Below, piece by piece: positions 8,233-16,608 of a stretch of 64,000 nucleotides of DNA. Source of the stretch: Bradyrhizobium sp. WSM3983 (GTDB taxonomy: Bacteria > Pseudomonadota > Alphaproteobacteria > Rhizobiales > Xanthobacteraceae); contig NZ_AXAY01000035.1 of the NCBI RefSeq assembly GCF_000473045.1, positions 1 to 64,000 on the forward strand, given 5' to 3'. A program made the position numbers and the translations under genes. Numbering within the stretch: the stretch's first letter is position 1; every line of letters starts with the position of its first letter. The notes under the pieces were generated by a model. That model had not been told where the DNA came from, ran no database searches, and saw only the letters and a list, made by a program, of their open reading frames with translations.

Positions 8233-8295
8233 CGTGCTATCGGGGACCGCAACCCCCGTGCCATCAGGGACCAGATCCTCGTGCTATCGGGGACC
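8233..8295 (+). repeat. Three iteron-like direct repeats downstream of repA
   Basis: CGTGCTATCGGGGACC occurs at 8233-8248 and 8280-8295, and a two-mismatch copy, CGTGCCATCAGGGACC, at 8257-8272. Starts are 24 and 23 bp apart, roughly two helical turns, so all copies face the same side. Iterons next to an initiator gene mark a replication origin or a repA-autocontrol site. I infer that function; the repeats themselves are directly visible. Confidence 0.65.
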
Positions 8296-8345
8296 GGAAG
8301 CGGATCCATGTCCTTGTCCTTTCGCGCTTTCCAGCGGCCGTAACT

Positions 8346-8379
8346 CTTCTAACCAGAAATCCTTCGGATTTCTTCTAAC
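8346..8379. other. Small hairpin flanked by a direct repeat in the post-repA region
   Basis: AGAAATCC (8355-8362) and GGATTTCT (8366-8373) form an 8-bp stem with a TTC loop, flanked by two CTTCTAAC copies at 8346-8353 and 8372-8379. The rest of 8226-8520 has no gene I can support. With the repeats before it, this is plausible origin-region architecture, but a weak terminator for repA is equally possible. Confidence 0.4.
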
Positions 8380-8520
8380 GGACCGCGCCTTCAGGCCTCT
8401 GAGGATAACCAGCACAGTCCGCCTGTTCTGCCTCGCCACAGTGAGGGCCAGGGCGAGGACACGCTGTCGCAATTCCGCTTCCGTCAGGCAATCAGAACCT
8501 CTCTGTACTCGGAGTACGTC

Positions 8521-8985
8521 ATGAACAATTTCACCGAAGTCGAACTCCTTTGGCTCGAGAAGCGCATTGAGAACCGCATCCGGTTCGGCCACTCCGTCGA
8601 GGAGAGAATCCTCGATCGCCGCCGACGCGTGCTGTCCTTTGCGCCCGGCAGCATCTTTGCGTTCGTACGCTGGACATCAAACGACTTCGGAACGGCAATC
8701 TCACGGATCGATATTCTGCGCGCGGTGGCACCGGGACAACGATGCTCCACGGTGCCCTATGTGAAGCCCGGCGGGGACATTCTCCTGCGCCTATCCGGCT
8801 GGCCCAAGGTCGAACGGGTGCTTCAGTTGATCGACGCTGTCGAGGCGCTCCAGATCGATCCCGCGGACGCTGCGCCCGACTACTGGCATCACGTTCATAA
8901 CCGCATGTCGGTCAATGAAAACCCCCGCCCCTACACGAAAGCGAGACACCAGGCGTGGCTTCAACGGCAAAGGACAATGCGATGA
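8521..8985 (+). CDS. DUF2840 family protein of the conjugation operon
   Basis: The product is 154 residues. The run TEVELLWLEKRIENRIRFG, ILDRRRRVLSFAPGSIFAFVRW and LRLSGWPKVERVLQLID identifies DUF2840, found almost only upstream of traF in alphaproteobacterial ICEs. The function is unknown. Its stop overlaps the traF start (ATGA), so it is translationally coupled to it. It is complete, with no signal peptide or membrane segment, and should be cytoplasmic. Confidence 0.85.
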   Translation: MNNFTEVELLWLEKRIENRIRFGHSVEERILDRRRRVLSFAPGSIFAFVRWTSNDFGTAISRIDILRAVAPGQRCSTVPYVKPGGDILLRLSGWPKVERVLQLIDAVEALQIDPADAAPDYWHHVHNRMSVNENPRPYTKARHQAWLQRQRTMR

Positions 8986-9494
8986 CAGGTCCGTGGAAGA
9001 CCTTGATCGCGCTGTTCGGTGGCGCTGCTGCGCTTCTCGCGCCGACGGTACTCGACCTGGCACCACTCTACGTCTGGAATGCATCTGACAGCGTGCCAAT
9101 CGGCCTGTATCGTTTGCAACCTGCGGAAAAGCTGTTCGTGACGGAGCTGCTCGCCGTTCAGCCGCCGGAGCCGCTTGCAACCTTCCTCGACGTGGGCGGC
9201 TATCTGCCGACCGGGATACCGATGCTCAAACGCGTGCTGGCGCTTCCGGGGCAGACCGTCTGCAGAACCGGGCTCGCAGTTACCGTCGACGCGATCGAAA
9301 TGGGCGAGGCACGAGATCGCGATGGCCGCGGCCGTCCGCTTCCGAAATGGCAGGGTTGCCGCGTCGTCGGCGAGGGCGAACTCTTTGTCATGAACTGGCA
9401 ATCCGCCGACTCGCTGGACGGAAGATACTTCGGCTTTCTGCCGGCATCCGCCGTCCTTGGGCGTGCGCTCCCTGTGTGGACCTGGGAGGACTGA
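8982..9494 (+). CDS. traF: TraF-type S26 signal peptidase for conjugation
   Basis: The product is 170 residues. An N-terminal membrane anchor (TLIALFGGAAALLAPTVL) is followed by the S26 peptidase box with the serine nucleophile in NASDSVPIGLYRL and the lysine base in MLKRVLALPGQTV. TraF of RP4 cleaves and circularises the TrbC pilin, so the partner here should be the trbC gene at 15995. The start overlaps the DUF2840 stop by four bases. The active site faces the periplasm. Confidence 0.9.
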   Translation: MTGPWKTLIALFGGAAALLAPTVLDLAPLYVWNASDSVPIGLYRLQPAEKLFVTELLAVQPPEPLATFLDVGGYLPTGIPMLKRVLALPGQTVCRTGLAVTVDAIEMGEARDRDGRGRPLPKWQGCRVVGEGELFVMNWQSADSLDGRYFGFLPASAVLGRALPVWTWED

Positions 9495-9496
9495 GC

Positions 9497-10414
9497 GTGC
9501 GCGTCTTGGAATTCCGATCTGCTGTTCCGCTGTTCTCCCGAATGCTGCACCGTTCCTCCGTCCCGGCCAACGATCGCGGAGCTGTCGCGCGCACGGCCGG
9601 TCCAGAGCCTGCCCCGGACTTTGTCCGCGGGCGGCCGATGGGCCGGCGCCAAGCGATCTTACCCGGAAGGAGCACGAACACGAGAGCATGCTGGCGTTCG
9701 GTCGAAACAAGCCTTCGCTCCGTCGTGCCGTTGTTCCTTGCGCTGACGGTCAGTGACGCTGCGGTTTTCGCCGAGACACGATCAGCAGAGCATACAGCGA
9801 GCTCTCAAACCAGCGAACCGTTTGCGCCGATCATTGACGAGGCCGCGCGCCGCTTCGGCTTACCAGTGTACTGGATACGCGCAGTCTTGGAAGTCGAGAG
9901 CGCTGGAGACGTGCGCGCCAGCTCTCCGAAAGGTGCCGTGGGGCTGATGCAGATCATGCCGCAGACTTGGGCCGAGCTGCGCCTGCGATATCAGCTTGGC
10001 AACGATCCCTACGACCCCCACGACAATATCCTTGCTGGTGCGGCCTATCTCCGGGAACTTCACGACCGATTCGGTTCGCCGGGTTTTCTGGTAGCCTACA
10101 ATGCGGGCCCTGCTCGCTACGAAGAACATCTCGCCGGTCGAGCATTGCCGGCTGAAGCACAGGCCTATTTGGCGAGGCTTGCGCCGATGATCGGCAGCTA
10201 CCTTGCCGCTTCCCGGCTCGTCGCTAACTTGCGGCCATCTGCAGCGACGTTCTTCGTTGTGATGTCCGAGAGCTCAAAGACCTCAACCTCGGCACGCCTT
10301 GGCCGTACGCCGAATCGCGCTCCGATCGCCGTCTCTGCTCACGATCTTTCAGCCATTGTGCCCGAGGCCACCGGGCTTTTTGTTGCGAGATCCGATATGG
10401 GAGGTGAGCGGTGA
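9497..10414 (+). CDS. Lytic transglycosylase of the transfer apparatus
   Basis: The product is 305 residues from GTG 9497, with GGAGG at 9486-9490 just before it; ATG 9542 is an alternative. A hydrophobic segment (SLRSVVPLFLALTVSDAAVF) precedes the SLT domain. The catalytic Glu is in VLEVESAGDVRASS, followed by GAVGLMQIMPQTW and LAGAAYLRELHDRFG with AYNAGPARY. These are the standard motifs of VirB1/goose-type lysozyme-like transglycosylases, which open peptidoglycan for T4SS assembly. It overlaps the next gene by GTGA. Confidence 0.88.
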   Translation: MRVLEFRSAVPLFSRMLHRSSVPANDRGAVARTAGPEPAPDFVRGRPMGRRQAILPGRSTNTRACWRSVETSLRSVVPLFLALTVSDAAVFAETRSAEHTASSQTSEPFAPIIDEAARRFGLPVYWIRAVLEVESAGDVRASSPKGAVGLMQIMPQTWAELRLRYQLGNDPYDPHDNILAGAAYLRELHDRFGSPGFLVAYNAGPARYEEHLAGRALPAEAQAYLARLAPMIGSYLAASRLVANLRPSAATFFVVMSESSKTSTSARLGRTPNRAPIAVSAHDLSAIVPEATGLFVARSDMGGER

Positions 10415-10668
10415 GCGAACGCGTAAGCTCGCATGCATTAGCGTGCCTTGGAGAGGAATGGGCGGAAAGGCGATGGCCGTGGGAAGGCACGACAGCAGAA
10501 CGGCGAGATAAAAGGGGCTCGCCGGTCGAACCGCAAGCCATTGGCATGGCTTGGGTTCTGGCGTGCCGGTCGGTCGGGGCGCGTGCCGCGCCGTACATTT
10601 CGAACAGCGCAATCAAGGAGATTTTCGGCACTGTAGCTGCGTTGGCGCCTTTCGAGGTCCGGCCATGA
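10411..10668 (+). CDS. Small hypothetical protein between transglycosylase and relaxase
   Basis: The product is 85 residues from GTG 10411, which overlaps the upstream TGA; GGGAGGTGAG just before it is a strong ribosome binding site. Its stop overlaps the relaxase ATG (ATGA at 10665-10668). Coupling at both ends argues that the frame is translated, even if mainly to feed ribosomes to the relaxase. The sequence (AIGMAWVLACRSVGARAAPYIS) is not recognised as a known family. Similar short frames occur at this place in related elements. Confidence 0.55.
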   Translation: MSERVSSHALACLGEEWAERRWPWEGTTAERRDKRGSPVEPQAIGMAWVLACRSVGARAAPYISNSAIKEIFGTVAALAPFEVRP

Positions 10669-12428
10669 CCGTGCGCGACAGCGATCTGCGCATTCGGCCC
10701 GGGCGCATCCGCAGCACCCGCGCGCCCAAGCCGAAGAGCTTCATCAACCAGGTGCTACGTGCCGCGAAGAAAGCTGGACATACGTCGGGTCAGGTTGGGC
10801 TTGGCAGGCGTTCTGCGGCCTATGGGCGCTCGACGTTTGGCCGCGGCCGGCTTGCTTTTGGCCGCAGCCGGTTGTTCAGCCCGACGCGGCGCGTTGTGGT
10901 GAAGGCGCGCATCGTGCGTCACGAGGGACGTTCGTTCCGCTCGGCGCCGCTGACGGCTCACCTTTCATATCTCAAGCGCGACGGAGTAACCCGGAGCGGC
11001 GAACGGGCCGAGATGTTCGATGCTGGCAGCGATCGAGCTGACGGCGGGGCCTTCGCAGAACGATGCCAGGGTGACCGCCATCATTTTCGATTCATTGTCT
11101 CGCCCGAGGATGCCGCCGACATGACTGACCTCAGGGCCTTCACCCGTGATCTGGCCAAGCAGATGGAGATCGATTTCGGAACGCGGCTCGAATGGGTGGC
11201 CGTCGATCACTGGAACACGGACAACCCTCACGTCCATCTTCTCGTTCGGGGAGTCGATGAGACAGGCGCAGACCTCGTGATCTCCCGCGACTACATCAGC
11301 CGCGGCCTGCGCTCACGTGCCGAGGAGTTGGTCGCCATCGAACTGGGTCCAAGACCGGAGCATGAAATCCGCAGCTCGCTGGAGAGAGAAGTCACTGCAG
11401 AGCGATGGACGCGGCTCGAACGCGAGATTCGGCTGGCAGCCGACGAAACCGGCTATATCGATCTTCGTCCTGAGAATCCGGGCAGCTCCGATCCCGAGAT
11501 CCGGCGCCTGATGGTCGGCCGCCTTCAACACCTGGAGAAGATGGGCCTTGCTGCATCCGCTGCGCCAGGGGAATGGATGGTGGGGCTCGAGGCCGAGCGT
11601 AGCTTGCGCGACCTTGGCATGCGCGGCGACATCATCAAGACTATGCACCGCGCCTTCAGCGAGCGTGGGGAAGCGCGTGGCGTGTCCGACTACGTTATCG
11701 AAGCTGGACAGCCAAGCTCCAAGATCATCGGACGACTGGTCGATCGAGGATTGCATGACGAACTTACCGGCGAGGCCTACGCCCTGATCGACGGAACAGA
11801 CGGGCGCGCGCACCACGTCCGGTTCCGAGGAATCGAAGCTTTCGAACATGTGCCATCTGTCGGCGGTATCGTCGAGGTCCGGCGCTTCGGTCCGGCGGAT
11901 GATCCGCGCCCGACATTGGTCCTTGCGGCCCGTTCTGATCTCGACCTTGGCGAGCAGGTCGCCGCGAAAGGCGCCACCTGGCTCGACCACCGGCTGGTTG
12001 AATCCAACCCCATGCCTCTCGCCATGGGCGGCTTCGGTCGCGAGACGCGCGAGGCTCTCGAAGCTCGCACCGAGCATCTGGTTCGGGAAGGTCTGGCGCG
12101 GCGGCAGGGTCAGCGCATCACCTTCCAGCGTGATCTCCTCAACACGTTGCGTCGACGCGAGCTGGACGAGGTGGCAGCAAGAATCTCGGCCGAGACCGGC
12201 CTGCCTCACGTGAAGGGCGCCTCCGGCGAGCACGTGGCGGGCATATGTCGTCAGCGATTGACGCTCGCCTCGGGGCGTTTCGCCATGATCGACGATGGGC
12301 TCGGATTTCAGCTGGTGCCCTGGTCGCGCGAGCTCGAGAAAAGGTTGGGCCAGCACGTTGCCGGCACCGCGAAGGAGGGCGGCGGGATCGAATGGAGCTT
12401 CGGCCGGAAGCGCGACCTCAGCCTGTAG
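10665..12428 (+). CDS. rlxS: Conjugative relaxase, RlxS/DUF3363 type
   Basis: The product is 587 residues. A very basic N-terminus (GRRSAAYGRSTFGRGRLAFG) precedes the relaxase core, with the metal-binding histidine cluster around residue 183-193 (DHWNTDNPHVHLLVRG). The motifs HHFRFIVSPEDAADM and ISRDYISRGLRSRAEEL and the DUF3363 C-terminal half follow. It should nick oriT, form a covalent DNA adduct and be delivered through the TraG coupling protein and Trb channel. The usual place for oriT is close to this gene, but I could not pin it down. A long frame on the opposite strand is a shadow. Confidence 0.9.
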   Translation: MTVRDSDLRIRPGRIRSTRAPKPKSFINQVLRAAKKAGHTSGQVGLGRRSAAYGRSTFGRGRLAFGRSRLFSPTRRVVVKARIVRHEGRSFRSAPLTAHLSYLKRDGVTRSGERAEMFDAGSDRADGGAFAERCQGDRHHFRFIVSPEDAADMTDLRAFTRDLAKQMEIDFGTRLEWVAVDHWNTDNPHVHLLVRGVDETGADLVISRDYISRGLRSRAEELVAIELGPRPEHEIRSSLEREVTAERWTRLEREIRLAADETGYIDLRPENPGSSDPEIRRLMVGRLQHLEKMGLAASAAPGEWMVGLEAERSLRDLGMRGDIIKTMHRAFSERGEARGVSDYVIEAGQPSSKIIGRLVDRGLHDELTGEAYALIDGTDGRAHHVRFRGIEAFEHVPSVGGIVEVRRFGPADDPRPTLVLAARSDLDLGEQVAAKGATWLDHRLVESNPMPLAMGGFGRETREALEARTEHLVREGLARRQGQRITFQRDLLNTLRRRELDEVAARISAETGLPHVKGASGEHVAGICRQRLTLASGRFAMIDDGLGFQLVPWSRELEKRLGQHVAGTAKEGGGIEWSFGRKRDLSL

Positions 12429-12460
12429 CTATCTTGTCAATTCCTCGAAAGGTGTTCGGG

Positions 12461-14443
12461 ATGTCGGGAACCAAAATCCTGTGGGGGCAGGTGATTGTCG
12501 TCGGCCTGATCGTCTTGCTGGCCATCTGGGGAGCGACCGAGTGGACGGCTTGGCGGCTCGCCTATCAGCCGGAGCTAGGGCGGCCATGGTTCGAGTTGTC
12601 GGGCTTCAAGGTCTATTACCCGCCCGTCTTCTTCTGGTGGTGGTTCGTCTACGACGCCTATGCCCCTCAGGTCTTTGTCGAAGGTGCATTCATCGCGGCC
12701 TCCGGGACCTTCGTTTCGATCGCGGTCGCGATCGGGATGTCGGTCTGGCGGGCGCGCGAGGCCAAGAATGTCCAGACCTACGGGTCGGCGCGGTGGGCCG
12801 ATCCGCGGGAGGTGGAGGCGGCCGGACTCCTGGGTGGGGACGGGGTCGTGCTTGGCAGGTTGGCGGAGGATTACCTGCGCCACAACGGACCCGAGCATGT
12901 GCTCTGCTTTGCGCCGACCCGGTCCGGCAAGGGCGTTGGCCTCGTTGTTCCTTCCCTCCTCACGTGGCCACACTCGGCAATCGTGCACGACATCAAGGGC
13001 GAGAACTGGCAGCTCACGGCCGGGTTTCGGTCCCGACATGGCCGGGTGTTGCTGTTCGATCCGACCAATCCAAAATCGTCTGCCTACAACCCACTTCTCG
13101 AAGTACGCCGCGGCGAATGGGAGGTTCGAGACGTCCAGAACGTTGCGGACGTGCTGGTCGATCCGGAAGGGTCGCTCGACAAGCGGAACCACTGGGAGAA
13201 GACCAGCCACTCGCTGCTTGTCGGGGCCATCCTGCACGTCCTCTACGCAGAATCCGACAAGACGCTCGCCGGAGTCGCGGCCTTTTTGTCGGACCCGAAG
13301 CGCCCGATCGAGATCACGCTGAAGGCAATGATGACAAGCTCGCATCTTGGTGAGCAGGGTCCACATCCGGTTGTCGCCTCAACCGCGCGAGAACTGCTGA
13401 ACAAATCCGAGAACGAACGCTCAGGCGTGCTCTCGACTGCGATGTCGTTCCTTGGACTTTATCGGGATCCAGTGGTGGCGCAGGTGACAAGCCAATGCGA
13501 CTGGCGGATCTCGGATCTGATTGCCGATGCTCGTCCGACGACGCTCTATCTTGTCGTGCCTCCGTCCGACATCTCCCGGACGAAGCCGCTCATACGTCTC
13601 GTGCTCAATCAAATCGGTCGTCGCATCACCGAAGATCTGCAAGCCAAGAACCGGCGCCACCGCGTCCTGATGATGCTGGACGAGTTCCCGGCACTGGGGC
13701 GTCTCGACTTTTTCGAGTCAGCGCTCGCGTTCATGGCCGGCTACGGGATCAAGGCCTTCCTGATCGCGCAGTCGTTGAACCAGATCGAGAAGGCCTACGG
13801 CCCCAACAATGCGATTTTGGACAATTGCCATGTCCGCGTGAGCTTTGCAACAAACGACGAGCGGACCGCAAGACGCGTTTCGGACGCGCTTGGAACTGCG
13901 ACCGAGATGCGAGCCATGAAAAACTATGCCGGTCATCGGCTGAATCCGTGGCTTGGCCATCTGATGGTCTCGCGGCAGGAGACCGCACGCGCCTTGCTCA
14001 CGCCCGGCGAGGTGATGCAGCTTCCTCCCACCGACGAAATCGTGATGGTGGCCGGGACGGCGCCGATCCGAGCCAAGAAAGTGCGCTACTACGAAGACAG
14101 ACGTCTTACCGAGCGCATTCTCTCACCGCCAGTGCCGGCCAGCCTGGGGCGGCCTTCCCGGGAAGATAGTTGGTCCAGCCTCAAGCTCCCCGTGCGGAAT
14201 GACGTAACCGCCCAGACCGAAGAGTCCGAAACCGATACCGCCAACAGCGGTCTGCGCCGGGAACCCGAGCTTCCTGACCACGTCGCTATCGTCAAAGAGA
14301 CAACCGATGTGACGCCGACAGAAGAGTTTGCCGTGCTCGACGACGACGATGAGGCCGTGCGTCAAGCCCGGATTCTTCGCCAGCAGATGCGGGGCGTGGC
14401 CCGCCAGGCGGCGCTTGATCCGAACGACGGCATTGATCTCTGA
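12461..14443 (+). CDS. traG: TraG/VirD4 type IV coupling protein
   Basis: The product is 660 residues from ATG 12461. Two N-terminal membrane spans lie near residues 8-28 and 68-88. Walker A is APTRSGKGVG at about 150-158 and Walker B LMMLDEFPALG at about 404. The family segments AIVHDIKGENW and IAQSLNQIEKAYG are present. It is an inner-membrane hexameric ATPase that links the relaxosome to the T4SS channel. The length is normal for the family. The last 90 residues are acidic and variable (TEEFAVLDDDDEAV). Confidence 0.95.
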   Translation: MSGTKILWGQVIVVGLIVLLAIWGATEWTAWRLAYQPELGRPWFELSGFKVYYPPVFFWWWFVYDAYAPQVFVEGAFIAASGTFVSIAVAIGMSVWRAREAKNVQTYGSARWADPREVEAAGLLGGDGVVLGRLAEDYLRHNGPEHVLCFAPTRSGKGVGLVVPSLLTWPHSAIVHDIKGENWQLTAGFRSRHGRVLLFDPTNPKSSAYNPLLEVRRGEWEVRDVQNVADVLVDPEGSLDKRNHWEKTSHSLLVGAILHVLYAESDKTLAGVAAFLSDPKRPIEITLKAMMTSSHLGEQGPHPVVASTARELLNKSENERSGVLSTAMSFLGLYRDPVVAQVTSQCDWRISDLIADARPTTLYLVVPPSDISRTKPLIRLVLNQIGRRITEDLQAKNRRHRVLMMLDEFPALGRLDFFESALAFMAGYGIKAFLIAQSLNQIEKAYGPNNAILDNCHVRVSFATNDERTARRVSDALGTATEMRAMKNYAGHRLNPWLGHLMVSRQETARALLTPGEVMQLPPTDEIVMVAGTAPIRAKKVRYYEDRRLTERILSPPVPASLGRPSREDSWSSLKLPVRNDVTAQTEESETDTANSGLRREPELPDHVAIVKETTDVTPTEEFAVLDDDDEAVRQARILRQQMRGVARQAALDPNDGIDL

Positions 14444-14449
14444 GGTCCC

Positions 14450-14878
14450 ATGCGCAACCGCATGAACGTGTATTTCCCCCCGGAGCTTCTGAAGCAGATC
14501 TCCGACCTTGCCGATCGCAAAAATCTCTCACGATCGGCCATTGTCGAGGCGGCCGTCATCTCGTTTATGTCACCGGATGGAGTCGATCGCAAAGAGGCGG
14601 CGTTCGCCCGTCGGCTGGACCGCTTGTCCCGGCAAGTGCAGCGACTTGAGCGGGATGTCGGGCTGACGGCCGAGACGTTGGCTCTGTTTGTTCGATTTTG
14701 GCTGACGATCACGCCTCCCTTGCCGAACGAAGCCCAGGCCGCCGCACAGATCAAAGGACGTGAGCGCTTTGAAGGCTTCGTCGAGACATTGGGCCGCCGC
14801 CTGCAAAAGGGCCAAAGCTTCTTGCGGGAGATTCCGGACGATATCGTTCGTGGAGCGCCCGAGGATTCCAGCAACTGA
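14450..14878 (+). CDS. Ribbon-helix-helix (CopG-type) protein
   Basis: The product is 142 residues. The N-terminal RHH fold is clear: MRNRMNVYFPPELLKQISDLA as the beta strand and first helix, then KNLSRSAIVEAAVISF. A coiled-coil-like helix (RRLDRLSRQVQRLERDVG) and a longer C-terminal domain follow. Such proteins sit between traG and trbB in most ICEs of this type. They probably bind DNA as an operon regulator or as a relaxosome accessory factor. The gene starts 6 bases after the traG stop. Confidence 0.85.
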   Translation: MRNRMNVYFPPELLKQISDLADRKNLSRSAIVEAAVISFMSPDGVDRKEAAFARRLDRLSRQVQRLERDVGLTAETLALFVRFWLTITPPLPNEAQAAAQIKGRERFEGFVETLGRRLQKGQSFLREIPDDIVRGAPEDSSN

Positions 14879-15029
14879 TTGCGCCGGCCTTGCTGGCTGC
14901 TCAGGCCTTTCTCTTTCTACGCCAGACTACGACGGAGATGATCGCCTGGTTGCAGGAAGATCGTTGGTGTTTTTCTAATCATCCCCATCCGAGGGCGATG
15001 TTTTAGCCCTCGATCGGTGGGGGCAAGCA

Positions 15030-15998
15030 GTGGCGATCCATTCTCTTCAATCGGAGGCGATCTCGCGTGGCGCGCGGATGCTCCGCAGCGCGCTGGGGCT
15101 CGCCATTGCGCGCTATCTCGAAGACGATGCGATCGTCGAGGTCATGCTGAACCCTGACGGCCGACTGTGGATCGACCGGCTCTCCAGCGGATTGACTGAC
15201 ACAGGTGAACAACTCTCCGCCGCCGATGGCGAGCGCATCATTCGCCTGGTGGCGCATCATGTGGGAGCCGAGGTCCACGCCGCCGCGCCCCGTATTTCTG
15301 CTGAACTACCCGAGACCGGAGAGCGGTTTGAAGGCCTGTTGCCGCCTGTCGTCACGGCACCAGCGTTCGCCATTCGCAAGCCTGCCGTCGCGGTCTTCAC
15401 GCTCGACGACTATGCCAGGGCGGGCATCATGACGGCCGATCACGCCACGGCACTGCGCCAGGCCGTCGCCTCGCGCAAAAACGTCCTGGTCGCTGGCGGC
15501 ACATCAACGGGCAAAACCACACTCACAAATGCATTGCTTGCTGAGGTCGCGAAGACCAGTGACCGGGTCGTGCTGATTGAGGACACCCGCGAGCTGCAAT
15601 GCAAAGCGCCGAATCTGGTCGCGCTGCGCACCAAGGATGGCGTTGTCTCGCTCTCGGATCTCGTGCGCTCCTCACTTCGACTGCGTCCAGACCGCATTCC
15701 CATCGGCGAGGTGCGGGGCGCTGAGGCTCTTGATCTGCTCAAGGCCTGGGGAACCGGTCACCCTGGCGGGATCGGCACCATCCATGCGGGCACTGCGCTC
15801 GGCGCTTTACGCCGTCTCGAGCAGCTCATCCAGGAAGCCGTGATGACCGTGCCGCGCGCCCTGATCGCCGAAACCATCAACGTCATTGCGGTCCTGTCCG
15901 GGCGTGGTGCCGAGCGCCGGCTTGCCGAACTCGCGCGCGTCAACGGCCTCGGACCGGCCGGGGATTACAGCCTTTCACCAGCAGGAGACTTCACATGA
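15030..15998 (+). CDS. trbB: TrbB, VirB11-type conjugation ATPase
   Basis: The product is 322 residues. The start is GTG 15030, after a 151-base gap in which I see no gene but which may hold the trb promoter. Walker A is GGTSTGKTT at about 156-164. The Asp box (LIEDTRELQC), Walker B region (PIGEVRGAEALDLLKAW) and His box (GTIHAGTALGALRRLEQL) are all present, so the ATPase should be active. It forms the cytoplasmic hexamer that powers pilus assembly and DNA transfer. ATGA overlap with trbC begins a long coupled operon. Confidence 0.95.
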   Translation: MAIHSLQSEAISRGARMLRSALGLAIARYLEDDAIVEVMLNPDGRLWIDRLSSGLTDTGEQLSAADGERIIRLVAHHVGAEVHAAAPRISAELPETGERFEGLLPPVVTAPAFAIRKPAVAVFTLDDYARAGIMTADHATALRQAVASRKNVLVAGGTSTGKTTLTNALLAEVAKTSDRVVLIEDTRELQCKAPNLVALRTKDGVVSLSDLVRSSLRLRPDRIPIGEVRGAEALDLLKAWGTGHPGGIGTIHAGTALGALRRLEQLIQEAVMTVPRALIAETINVIAVLSGRGAERRLAELARVNGLGPAGDYSLSPAGDFT

Positions 15999-16336
15999 GC
16001 AATCGAAACATGAGCAATCGAAACCGAGTTCCGCATTGGAGCGTTTCCATCGCCGCACTGGGTGCGGTCCTATCTATGAGTCCGCCAGCTTGGGCCGCCG
16101 GCTCCAACATGCCTTGGGAGCAACCGCTCAATCAGATCCTGCAGTCGGTCGAAGGACCGGTCGCCAAAATCATCGCCGTCATCATCATCGTCGTCACGGG
16201 TCTGACGCTCGCATTCGGTGATACCTCGGGCGGCTTTCGCAGGCTGATACAGATCGTGTTCGGGCTTTCGATTGCGTTTGCAGCCTCGAGCTTCTTCTTG
16301 TCGTTTTTCTCATTCGGCGGCGGCGTGGTGGTGTGA
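15995..16336 (+). CDS. trbC: TrbC, conjugative pilin (VirB2-like)
   Basis: The product is 113 residues. A cleavable leader ends at about residue 34 (LSMSPPAWAAG). The mature pilin has two hydrophobic helices, around IIAVIIIVVTGLTLAFG and IVFGLSIAFAASSFF. An oddity is that the first 15 bases (ATGAGCAATCGAAAC) are repeated in tandem at 15995 and 16010. This gives MSNRNMSNRN and two possible start codons in the same frame. The pilin is the expected substrate of TraF. Confidence 0.9.
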   Translation: MSNRNMSNRNRVPHWSVSIAALGAVLSMSPPAWAAGSNMPWEQPLNQILQSVEGPVAKIIAVIIIVVTGLTLAFGDTSGGFRRLIQIVFGLSIAFAASSFFLSFFSFGGGVVV

Positions 16337-16599
16337 TGGACGAGCCTGTCGCAGGATTTATCGCGCCGGTGCATCGGGCGTTGACGGAGCCGATCCTGAT
16401 GGGCGGAGCACCCCGGTCGGTCGCCATCGTTAACGGGACGCTCGCCGCAGCCCTTGGGCTCGGATTGCGCTTGTGGATCGCCGGTCTCCTGCTCTGGGCC
16501 ATTGGCCACGCGGCGGCTGTCTGGGCTGCCAAGCGGGACCCCGCATTCGTCGAAGTGGTGCGCCGTCACCTGCGCGTCCCAGCCCATCTCAACATCTAG
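16336..16599 (+). CDS. trbD: TrbD, VirB3-like inner-membrane T4SS protein
   Basis: The product is 87 residues from ATG 16336, which shares its first base with the trbC stop (TGATG). A GTG three bases earlier is also possible. The protein opens with the family segment FIAPVHRALTEPILMGGAPR, followed by two membrane stretches (LAAALGLGLRLWIAGLLLW). VirB3-like proteins work with the VirB4-type ATPase at the inner membrane, and trbE follows directly. Length is typical. Confidence 0.9.
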   Translation: MDEPVAGFIAPVHRALTEPILMGGAPRSVAIVNGTLAAALGLGLRLWIAGLLLWAIGHAAAVWAAKRDPAFVEVVRRHLRVPAHLNI

Positions 16600-16608
16600 A
16601 GCTCTCCC

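Noticed and set aside
11313..12356. 347-codon minus-strand frame inside the relaxase gene
   Set aside because: It is a shadow of the DUF3363 relaxase, with no recognisable protein content.
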